Assembly: GCA_017504325.1 (NCBI GenBank)
Contig: JAFVRL010000089.1
Location: 1 to 6,747 of the forward strand
DNA length: 6,747 nt
Source of the DNA: Lentisphaeria bacterium
Lineage (GTDB): Bacteria; Verrucomicrobiota; Lentisphaeria; Victivallales; UBA1829
Direction: 5' to 3'
In this document: piece by piece, positions 1 to 6,250 of the stretch
How positions within the stretch are numbered: the stretch's first letter is position 1
Layout of the letters: every line of letters starts with the position of its first letter
Program-made: the position numbers and the translations under genes
Notes under the pieces: generated by a model
Database searches by the model: none
Told to the model about the DNA's origin: nothing
What the model saw: only the letters and a program-made list of their open reading frames with translations

Positions 1-299
1 AATATGAGATCCATATAACCCAGGCTGCGGAAAAGGATTTTATTCTTGTGGATTCTCAAGGCAATATCCTTGTCCCGGCAAATGACTGGGATTATATTCC
101 TTTTGAACAGCAGTACAGGTTTGAATACTGGGAGGATTTTTCCATTTTGCGGTATGCCGCCATGATGCTTTTCACCTGTGCCGCCTCCACAGACAGTTTC
201 CGGTATATCTTTACTGTGGGGAGTTGTTTGTCTGATCATCCTGAAGAAGCTGATCCTGTTGCGTTTTTGCCCTATCCTTACGGAGCAGGCAGAAAATAA
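1..299 (+). CDS. Unrecognised protein, C-terminal fragment (5' end outside window)
   Basis: An open frame enters from the left edge, with its first full codon at position 3, and ends at a TAA at 297-299. It gives about 98 residues. A GTG at 48 could be read as a start, but the frame is open upstream of it (YEIHITQAAEKDF...) and has no ribosome binding site there, so this is most likely the end of a longer gene. The fragment is rich in aromatic residues (motifs such as NDWDYIPF and EYWEDF), has a short hydrophobic patch around LRYAAMMLF, and ends with PYPYGAGRK. I do not recognise a family, catalytic motif or clear membrane segment. No intrinsic terminator follows it; only a 7-T/8-A run lies at 301-317. 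It points the same way as the next gene, 131 bases downstream, but nothing shows that they are co-transcribed. Confidence 0.55.
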   Translation, partial: YEIHITQAAEKDFILVDSQGNILVPANDWDYIPFEQQYRFEYWEDFSILRYAAMMLFTCAASTDSFRYIFTVGSCLSDHPEEADPVAFLPYPYGAGRK

Positions 300-416
300 G
301 TTTTTTTGTAAAAAAAATGTCCTTTCTTATAAGGGAAACTGTCACTTTCTGTTTGCAATTTTTATACAGGAGTGTTAAGTTATTCTGCGTATGAACTTAC
401 GGATCTTATAACAATC

Positions 417-424
417 AAAAGGAG
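417..424 (+). promoter_or_regulatory. Ribosome binding site of the Gfo/Idh/MocA gene
   Basis: AAAAGGAG lies six bases before the ATG at 431. It decides the start: a second in-frame ATG at 467 (residue 13, just before the Rossmann glycine motif) has no comparable site upstream. Confidence 0.75.
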
Positions 425-430
425 AAGAAT

Positions 431-1942
431 ATGGGTTTGGATCTTTTTGGCGGCAGACGCCTGAAAATGGGTATCTGGGGACTTGGCAGAGGCAGTGCTT
501 TTATCAACAGTGCAAGAGCATTGGGGATCGATATCGTTGCCGGATGTGATTTTGACGACCATGTACGTAACAAGTTCCATGAGATCTGCCCGGAAGCAGT
601 GCTTACTGCGGACGAAGATGAATTTTTCAAAATGGATTTTGAGGCTGTTCTTGTTTCCACATACTGTCCCAATCATGCGGCGGATACCATGAAAGCCTTG
701 AGAATGGGCAAACATGTTTTAAGTGAAGTGACCGCCTTTTTTACTCCCGCACAGGGAGTTGCTCTTGTGGAGGAAGTGGAAAAACGGGGACTGGTTTACA
801 ACCTTGCGGAAAACTATCCCTTTACCAAGATCAATATGTATCTTGCCCGACTCTATAAACAGGGAATTTTCGGGGAACTTGCCTATGCGGAATTTGATTA
901 TGTGCATGGCGGAGTAAATCCCTGTGCCTCCTATCTGGATGGTACTCCTGTTGTTCCCGGTAATCAGCTTCATCACTGGAGAGGCTGGCTGAACTATCAC
1001 TATTACTGCACACATTCTCTGGGGCCCATTATGATCATTTCCGGTTTGCGGCCTGAAAAAGTGACTGCTTTCCCTGAAGATGTGTTCTGCAAAGGAACTG
1101 TTCACGGAAAAGGCAGGAAAGTTGATGGGATCGTTCCCAATCTCTGTGCCTTTGCTCCTTCTCTCATCCAGATGAGCAACGGCAGTGTCGTCCGCAACCT
1201 GATGGGCGGAAGTGTGTCCGACAGTCATCAGAAACGCTTTTTCGGTACAAAAGCCGCTTACGATGGAAAATATCTGCATATCGGAGGAGCCGAACGCGGT
1301 CCCCGTCTGGATATTGAACCCCAGTGGGATGAAATGGGGGAAGCTGCTGAAAAAGCCGGTCACGGCGGCGGGGACTTCTGGGAACTTTACTACTTTGCAA
1401 GACAGATCATTACCGGGGAAAAAGCCCCCTGGGATATTTATGCAGCCTCCGATGTGACCCTTGCGGGTATTCAGGCGTTGCGCAGTGCCCTTAATGACGG
1501 CGAACCTATGGAGATCCCGGATTTCCGCAGGAAAGAGGTGCGTGACAAATACCGTAATGATGACTGGATGGCAAAACATATCGATCCCAAAAAGATCTTC
1601 CCTGACGATCAGGATACATCCATTACCAATGACTTTGCTTCCTGCTGTAAAGAACTCAGCCCCGCTGTTGTGCTTGTCCGCAGTGCATTGGATGGGATCA
1701 AGGTATATGATGCTGTGAAGAAGGAAAACAAAATCATTATCATTGAGAAGGTCAAGGAACTGCGTACGAAACTTGCAGAAATTCAGAATACCTACAAACG
1801 GGCAAGAAAGATCGCAGACGCTTATCCTCTCTCCCAGGGCGGGGAAGCTCTGCTGGAAAAACTGGAACTTGGGGAAGAAACAAAGATCATGGATTCTGCC
1901 GCCCTTCTCAAAGAATTGGATGACTTCCTGATCCACGCCTGA
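431..1942 (+). CDS. Gfo/Idh/MocA-family NAD(P)-dependent protein, GH109-like
   Basis: The predicted cytoplasmic protein has 503 residues. Residues about 11-125 form an N-terminal Rossmann fold with the dinucleotide-binding motif GLGRG at 17-21. The usual EKP motif is replaced by SEV-T at 98-101. Residues about 130-365 fit the C-terminal alpha/beta domain. They include Y192-x-x-H195 in YCTHSLGP, then GHGGGD at 310-315 and PWDIYAASD at 333-341, and the fold ends near IPDFRR at 362-367. EV in place of EK, the YxxHxLGP motif and GHGGxD resemble GH109, the NAD-dependent alpha-N-acetylgalactosaminidase branch, in which Tyr and His of YPTH are catalytic (recalled family knowledge). It could equally be a dehydrogenase of unknown substrate. 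Residues about 400-503 are an extra, largely helical tail with a coiled-coil-like part near 435-460. No signal peptide is seen. A strong terminator follows it directly. Confidence 0.85.
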   Translation: MGLDLFGGRRLKMGIWGLGRGSAFINSARALGIDIVAGCDFDDHVRNKFHEICPEAVLTADEDEFFKMDFEAVLVSTYCPNHAADTMKALRMGKHVLSEVTAFFTPAQGVALVEEVEKRGLVYNLAENYPFTKINMYLARLYKQGIFGELAYAEFDYVHGGVNPCASYLDGTPVVPGNQLHHWRGWLNYHYYCTHSLGPIMIISGLRPEKVTAFPEDVFCKGTVHGKGRKVDGIVPNLCAFAPSLIQMSNGSVVRNLMGGSVSDSHQKRFFGTKAAYDGKYLHIGGAERGPRLDIEPQWDEMGEAAEKAGHGGGDFWELYYFARQIITGEKAPWDIYAASDVTLAGIQALRSALNDGEPMEIPDFRRKEVRDKYRNDDWMAKHIDPKKIFPDDQDTSITNDFASCCKELSPAVVLVRSALDGIKVYDAVKKENKIIIIEKVKELRTKLAEIQNTYKRARKIADAYPLSQGGEALLEKLELGEETKIMDSAALLKELDDFLIHA

Positions 1943-1959
1943 AAAAACTGAAAAAAAAG

Positions 1960-1990
1960 CCGGAAGTTTTTTATGGAAACTTCCGGTTTC
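1960..1990 (+). terminator. Intrinsic terminator after the Gfo/Idh/MocA gene
   Basis: A perfect 10-base-pair stem, CCGGAAGTTT (1960-1969) with AAACTTCCGG (1977-1986), closes a 7-base loop and is followed by a T-rich tail (TTTCTTT, 1987-1993). The A-run at 1951-1958 gives a weaker tract for the opposite strand. It lies 17 bases after the stop codon and only 30 bases before the next ATG. Confidence 0.8.
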
Positions 1991-2002
1991 TTTATGATTC
2001 CG

Positions 2003-2008
2003 AAGGAG
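2003..2008 (+). promoter_or_regulatory. Ribosome binding site of the PHP gene
   Basis: AAGGAG lies eight bases before the ATG at 2017 and fixes that start. It sits close behind the terminator hairpin, so a transcript reaching this gene must read through the hairpin or begin within a few bases of this site. Confidence 0.7.
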
Positions 2009-2016
2009 TATATATC

Positions 2017-3333
2017 ATGGGACTTATTGCCTGCCCCGGTTCATTTGCCAATATGCCTTCTGCCATACAGAAGGTGGACAGCACAATAAAATTTGTTCTT
2101 GAAGTGAAAAATGAGATTTTTCTTCAATACGCTGATACTCTTTGTGTCAAATATATCCGGGATGACTGGCGTATGGCGGATGACCGTGTGGCATTTCTCT
2201 CCCCCGGAGCGGAACATCTGTGGCAGAATGTCCCTTTTACCCTCTCCGGCAATATCCTTTCTTTTGAACTGGATCTCAAAGGGGAATATGAACATTGGAT
2301 CGGAATACGGGCAAGAAAGGATAATGACCTTTATCAGGATGAATATTTCTTTTATACTCTGGAAGAGGATCTTCTTTCTCTGGATGTATTCAAAGGAAAT
2401 GTCCATTCCCACAGTACCGGTTCCGACGGACTTTTCCCTCCGGAAAAAATGCCTTTTTATATGCGGAAAGCCGGATTCGATTTTACTGCGGTAACAGATC
2501 ATAAAGTATTTGAACCCACTTTGAAAGCTGTGGAAAGCAGCAAGAAATTTGACAGCGGTCTGCAAGTCTATTACGGCGAAGAGGCGGAAAGTTACGGCGT
2601 GGGGATCAATCATATTTTGAGTCTGGGGGCGTCTTCCTCCATAAGCAAATGGGAATATGACCCGGAAAGTGACTTCCGTAAACGGGCGGAAAAGGTGGAA
2701 AAGGAACTGCTTGCAGAAGGTGTACCCGGTCACGAGGCAAAGTATGCCGGAGAGTTTGAGGCAATTACTTCCCGTATCAGAGAGGAGGGGGGATTATCTG
2801 TATTCTGTCACCCCTACTGGAAACAGAATGCAAGGTATTCTTCCACAACTCTCCTTACGGATATATTGATGAAACGGGGCAATTTCGATGCTCTGGAGCT
2901 TGGCAATTTCAATGTGCCCCGTATGGCGTTATGTAATGCAAAGGTCATGGAAGCAGTCAGAAACGGCTTTGCCAAACCTTTTATCGGCAGCAGCGATTAT
3001 CACGGCAGACCCTCCCATGATCCGTCTGTGGATTATACCGTTATTTTTGCAAAGGATGCCTCTTTTGCCTCTTTCAAAGATGCTGTAATCAATTTCCGTT
3101 GTGTGGCGGTGGGCGGCTGTAAAGATGAATTTCCCTTCGGATCTTTCCGGCTGGTGAAATATGCTCTTTTCCTTATGGAGCATTATTTCAAAAAGATCCA
3201 TGATCCCCTTTGTGCAGAACAGAGGGAGCTTTTGCTGCGGGCGGCAGACGGGGAAGAGGGACTCCTGACCCGCATTGCGGAATTGAAAGAAAAGATCCTT
3301 GAAGAACGGAAAAAGTTTTTCGGAAGAACTTAA
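2017..3333 (+). CDS. PHP-domain metal-dependent phosphoesterase (CehA/McbA-like)
   Basis: The protein has 438 residues. Residues 1 to about 120 form a probable beta-rich N-terminal domain of the kind found before PHP domains in the CehA/McbA group. The PHP domain starts at about 126 and shows the metal-binding set: H130-S-H132 with D137 (NVHSHSTGSDG), D161-H162 (TDH), E188 in GEEAE, H199 in NHILSLG, H265 in FCHPYW, and D327-x-H329 in SSDYHG. All expected ligands appear present, so an active di- or trinuclear metallohydrolase is likely; the family acts on phosphoesters or related bonds, but the substrate cannot be read here. After the domain comes a helical tail, about 375-438, ending in a charged coiled-coil-like stretch (IAELKEKILEERKKF). 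There is no signal peptide, so it is probably cytoplasmic. It heads a tight group: the membrane gene starts 19 bases after its stop. Confidence 0.85.
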   Translation: MGLIACPGSFANMPSAIQKVDSTIKFVLEVKNEIFLQYADTLCVKYIRDDWRMADDRVAFLSPGAEHLWQNVPFTLSGNILSFELDLKGEYEHWIGIRARKDNDLYQDEYFFYTLEEDLLSLDVFKGNVHSHSTGSDGLFPPEKMPFYMRKAGFDFTAVTDHKVFEPTLKAVESSKKFDSGLQVYYGEEAESYGVGINHILSLGASSSISKWEYDPESDFRKRAEKVEKELLAEGVPGHEAKYAGEFEAITSRIREEGGLSVFCHPYWKQNARYSSTTLLTDILMKRGNFDALELGNFNVPRMALCNAKVMEAVRNGFAKPFIGSSDYHGRPSHDPSVDYTVIFAKDASFASFKDAVINFRCVAVGGCKDEFPFGSFRLVKYALFLMEHYFKKIHDPLCAEQRELLLRAADGEEGLLTRIAELKEKILEERKKFFGRT

Positions 3334-3352
3334 AAGGACTGTGTAGCAGAAA

Positions 3353-4120
3353 ATGTCTTACGAAGTACCCAAAAGGGCCTGCAATTTCCGCTCAACACGC
3401 CTTGTATTCACGCCGCAAAAGATAAAAAAAGTCTATACATGGCAGAATTACCTTTTCGGGGTGATTTTTATTCTCATGGGAATGATCCCTGCCGCCTGCG
3501 GATTCCGGGAGGCTGCCCCGCAGAAATATATGCTTATTATTGTGGGCTGTTTGTTTGTGGTTGCTGGGATAGCGGCTCTTATTTATAAGCTGACACGGAA
3601 ATGTGCTGAAATCGACCTGGAGGAAAAGGCATTTTATCCTGAAGGCAAAGGGAAAGATCCTCTGAATGTGGAAAGAGTTCCTTTGCCGGAACTTGAAAAA
3701 CTCCATATACAATCCCGGGAGATAAAGGGAAAAGACAGTAATTATATGTGTTATACCCTTTACCTTGTTTTCCGGAACAGGGGAGAGTATATTCTTCTGG
3801 ATCACGGGGATCTGAAGGGATTTCTGGAAGATGCGGAAAAATTGAGTAAGGTTCTGGGAAAAGAGCTTCCGGAACACTCTTTGCGGGAGGAAAAGAAAAA
3901 GCGGGACTGTGAAGGCGGAGGATTTCTTCTGGTATTCGGGCTTGTCTGGTTTCTTTTCTCTTCCATCATGGGCTTTCAGGCTGGAAAACAGTTTTTGCAG
4001 AAGGGGGAGTATGCTCCTTTACTGTTTCTTCTGCCTTTTATGCTTATCGGAATTTTTCTGACTGGTTATGGAATAAAACTTTTACGGGATAAAAAGAAAT
4101 ATAATGAGGGGAAAAAATGA
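3353..4120 (+). CDS. Membrane protein of unknown function, four predicted helices
   Basis: The protein has 255 residues and no family that I recognise. Hydrophobic segments fall at about 32-51, 59-79, 188-208 and 220-244. They make two helical hairpins separated by a hydrophilic domain of roughly 105 residues (80-187), and the second pair is followed by a lysine-rich C-terminus. With both ends charged and cytoplasmic, the middle domain would also be cytoplasmic. That domain alternates strand-like and charged stretches (for example YTLYLVFRNRGEYILLD), reminiscent of a small beta domain inserted between membrane hairpins, but no catalytic motif is evident. The ribosome binding site is weak: AAAGGA at 3333-3338 is 14 bases from the ATG. 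A TAG at 3344-3346 excludes an earlier start, and the next Met (residue 42) lies inside the first helix. Its stop overlaps the next start in ATGA. Confidence 0.75.
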   Translation: MSYEVPKRACNFRSTRLVFTPQKIKKVYTWQNYLFGVIFILMGMIPAACGFREAAPQKYMLIIVGCLFVVAGIAALIYKLTRKCAEIDLEEKAFYPEGKGKDPLNVERVPLPELEKLHIQSREIKGKDSNYMCYTLYLVFRNRGEYILLDHGDLKGFLEDAEKLSKVLGKELPEHSLREEKKKRDCEGGGFLLVFGLVWFLFSSIMGFQAGKQFLQKGEYAPLLFLLPFMLIGIFLTGYGIKLLRDKKKYNEGKK

Positions 4121-4770
4121 TCAAACTTATCTCTTTTGACTTTGACGGGACTCTGGCAGACAGTGTGGATTTCTGTCTGGAAGTCTTTGATATCATATTT
4201 AAGAAATATATGAAAGAAAAGGCACCTTCCAGAGAAGATATATTCGGCTGTTTCGGCATGAATGAAGAAGGGGTGCTGCGGCATTTCATGGGGAAAGATT
4301 ACAAAGAAGAATATATGAAGGAATTTGCAGAATATCATAAAGAACTGCATGGGAAAAAGTGTCCGGATGTATTCCCCCATATCCGTGAATTGCTGGATTT
4401 TTTGAAGGAAAAAGGAGTGATCCTTACCATTCTTACAGGACGCTCTGCCATGACTGCCAATATTTCTCTGGAATACCTGAAAATAAAGGATTATTTTTCC
4501 TTTGTCCAGACCGGAACAAGCAAAACCAATGATAAATCTTTTCTTCTGAAAGAACTTATGGAAAAATATTCCCTTACGGAAAAGGAAGTCCTTTATATCG
4601 GTGACGGTGTATCGGATGTAACATCCTCCCGTAAAGCAAACATTGAGTGCCTTTCCGCGGCATGGGCAAAATCCGCCCGTATGGAAGCATTGAAAGAAAT
4701 CAATTCTTCTCTTCTTTTTACCTCTGTAAAAGAGATGCAGAATTTTCTTGCAGAGCAGTTTTTGAAATAA
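4117..4770 (+). CDS. HAD-superfamily hydrolase (phosphoglycolate phosphatase/PpaX-like)
   Basis: The protein has 217 residues, normal for a HAD subfamily IA phosphatase. All four HAD motifs are visible: motif I FDFDGTLADS with nucleophile D8 and acid/base D10, motif II ILTGRS with T107, motif III K140, and motif IV YIGDGVSD with D163 and D167. A helical cap domain lies between motifs I and II, at about 16-85. Relatives remove phosphate from small molecules such as phosphoglycolate, sugar phosphates or pyrophosphate; the actual substrate cannot be named. The start is supported by GAGGGG at 4106-4111, five bases upstream, and by the four-base ATGA overlap with the membrane gene, which suggests translational coupling. 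The long palindrome at 4773-4846 ends the transcript. Confidence 0.88.
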   Translation: MIKLISFDFDGTLADSVDFCLEVFDIIFKKYMKEKAPSREDIFGCFGMNEEGVLRHFMGKDYKEEYMKEFAEYHKELHGKKCPDVFPHIRELLDFLKEKGVILTILTGRSAMTANISLEYLKIKDYFSFVQTGTSKTNDKSFLLKELMEKYSLTEKEVLYIGDGVSDVTSSRKANIECLSAAWAKSARMEALKEINSSLLFTSVKEMQNFLAEQFLK

Positions 4771-4772
4771 TG

Positions 4773-4846
4773 ATCCTGTAAAAATAAAAAACGGGGAAAA
4801 GAAATGTTCTGAACATCTCTTTTCCCCGGAATTTTTTTAACAGGAT
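4773..4846. terminator. Bidirectional terminator between convergent genes
   Basis: The core stem pairs 4792-4808 with 4812-4828: eleven base pairs (CGGGGAAAAGA with TCTTTTCCCCG), one A/C mismatch, five more pairs, and a three-base CTG loop. T-tracts lie on both sides: 4832-4838 on the plus strand, and the A-rich run 4780-4791 read on the minus strand. An outer arm, ATCCTGT at 4773-4779 with ACAGGAT at 4840-4846, extends the palindrome. It serves both the HAD gene and lysS. Confidence 0.88.
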
Positions 4847-4858
4847 TTTTTATTCCGC

Positions 4859-6220
4859 TTATTCAGATTTTTCAGCTTCTTTTTCCTGTTTTTTTGCCTT
4901 TTTCTGGATCCTCATCTGGGGGAAGAGCAATACATCGCGGATGGATTCTGCTCCTGTAAGAAGCATGACCATACGGTCAATACCGATTCCCAGACCGCCG
5001 GCAGGAGGCTGACCGTGTTCCATGGCTGTCAGGAAGTCTTCATCAATGGCGTCGTCAAGATCTTTGCCTTCCGCCATTGCCTGTTCCACAAAACGCTTTC
5101 TCTGTTCAATGGGGTCATTGAGTTCAGAGTAACCGGGACTGATCTCCTGACCGTTGATCTCCAGTTCATATACATCCACTACAGAGGGATCGTCTTCGCA
5201 TTTCTTTGCCAGCGGCACAAGATAGGCAGGCAGACGGGTGACAAAGGTGGGCTGGATCAGGGTTTCTTCAATGAGTTTATCATAGATCTCATGGGTGATT
5301 TCCAGGTCATTCATTTCTTTGGTGACAGGTGCGCCCATTGCCACGGCTTTTTCATATTTTTCGTCGTGGGAAAGTTCATACCAGTCGGCACCGGCTTTTT
5401 CTTTAATGAGTTCCGCATAGGGCGCGCGTCTCCAGGGACGGGTGAGGTCGATGACGGTCCCGTTGGGATGTTTGATCTGAAGAGTGCCGCAAACCTTCAT
5501 GGCGATGGTGGTGAACATTTCTTCAATGAGATCCATCATACCGTTGCAATCGCTGTATGCCTGATAGATCTCAATGGCGGTAAATTCAGGATTGTGCCGT
5601 CTGTCAACACCTTCGTTACGGAAGTTGCGGTTGAGTTCAAAGACTTTTTCAAAACCGCCCACCAGAAGTTTTTTAAGGTAAAGTTCAGTGGCGATACGCA
5701 TATACATGGGGCTGTTCAAGGCATCATAGAAGGTCTTGAACGGATTGGCGGATGCTCCGCCGGGGATCGCCTGGAGCATGGGAGTTTCCACTTCAATAAA
5801 GCCTTTATCCATCAAAAATTTGCGTACTTCATGGATGATGGCGGAGCGTTTGAGGAAAACTTCTCTGCTGGCGTCATTGGAGATCAGGTCAAGGTATCTC
5901 TGACGGTATCTCTGTTCCACGTCGGTAAGTCCGTGGAATTTTTCAGGCAGGGGACGCAAAGATTTGGAAAGAAGAGTGATCTTGTGGGCTTTCAAGGTAA
6001 GTTCGCCGGTTTTCGTGGTGAAAAGCACACCGTCAACGCCGATAAGATCGCCAATATCAAATCTTTTGAAAAGTTTGAATTCCTCTTCCCCCAGTTCCTG
6101 TTTGTGAACATAAAGCTGAAGACGGCCGGAGGAGTCTTTCACATCTGCAAAAATAGATTTGCCCATGGCGCGGAAAGCGGTCATTCTTCCGGCGTTTACT
6201 TGTTTTCCGCTTTTTTTCAA
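4859..6220 (-). CDS. lysS: Lysyl-tRNA synthetase, class II, lacking its N-terminus
   Basis: This frame encodes the enzyme that charges tRNA-Lys with lysine in the cytoplasm. The part present covers the OB-fold anticodon-binding domain from its first strand (AGRMTAFRAMGK, about 10-21) through the full class II catalytic core. Visible are KFHGLTDVEQRYRQRYLDL (94-112), IPGGASANPF (152-161), motif 2 FRNEGVDRRHNPEFT (200-214), SPGYSELNDP (361-370) and motif 3 GGLGIGIDRMVM (408-419). It ends in a Lys/Glu-rich tail. Against E. coli LysS, from memory, AGRM sits near residue 71, so about 60 residues are missing. The 453-residue start used here is a TTG at 6218-6220 with no ribosome binding site. The frame stays open only to 6244 (KQFDLVPF precedes the TTG) and is closed by TGA at 6245-6247. 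It is either a broken gene, a gene with a non-standard start, or a product of contig misjoining. Confidence 0.9.
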   Translation of the reverse strand: MKKSGKQVNAGRMTAFRAMGKSIFADVKDSSGRLQLYVHKQELGEEEFKLFKRFDIGDLIGVDGVLFTTKTGELTLKAHKITLLSKSLRPLPEKFHGLTDVEQRYRQRYLDLISNDASREVFLKRSAIIHEVRKFLMDKGFIEVETPMLQAIPGGASANPFKTFYDALNSPMYMRIATELYLKKLLVGGFEKVFELNRNFRNEGVDRRHNPEFTAIEIYQAYSDCNGMMDLIEEMFTTIAMKVCGTLQIKHPNGTVIDLTRPWRRAPYAELIKEKAGADWYELSHDEKYEKAVAMGAPVTKEMNDLEITHEIYDKLIEETLIQPTFVTRLPAYLVPLAKKCEDDPSVVDVYELEINGQEISPGYSELNDPIEQRKRFVEQAMAEGKDLDDAIDEDFLTAMEHGQPPAGGLGIGIDRMVMLLTGAESIRDVLLFPQMRIQKKAKKQEKEAEKSE

Positions 6221-6250
6221 AAAAGGAACAAGATCAAATTGCTTTCAATT
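6218..6250 (-). other. Junction between the DUF4886 gene end and the truncated lysS frame
   Basis: Read on the minus strand, DUF4886-like coding sequence runs to its TGA at 6234-6236, while LysS-like sequence in another frame becomes recognisable by about 6240 (QFDLVPF). The two frames overlap by only a few bases, with no ribosome binding site, promoter or terminator between them. This is the probable breakpoint of a rearrangement or of a contig misassembly. Confidence 0.5.

Noticed and set aside
301..317. T7/A8 inverted run after the first gene as a terminator
   Set aside because: It is A/T only with a two-base loop and lacks the GC-rich stem of an intrinsic terminator.
353..381. Possible promoter upstream of the Gfo/Idh/MocA gene (TTGCAA, 17-base spacer, TAAGTT)
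   Set aside because: The -35 matches four of six and the -10 three of six consensus positions, which is common by chance in AT-rich DNA. TATAAC at 407-412 has no acceptable -35 partner either.
719..1936. Long minus-strand open frame (405 codons) opposite the Gfo/Idh/MocA gene
   Set aside because: It mirrors nearly the whole length of a gene with clear family motifs, and its own translation shows no recognisable domain.
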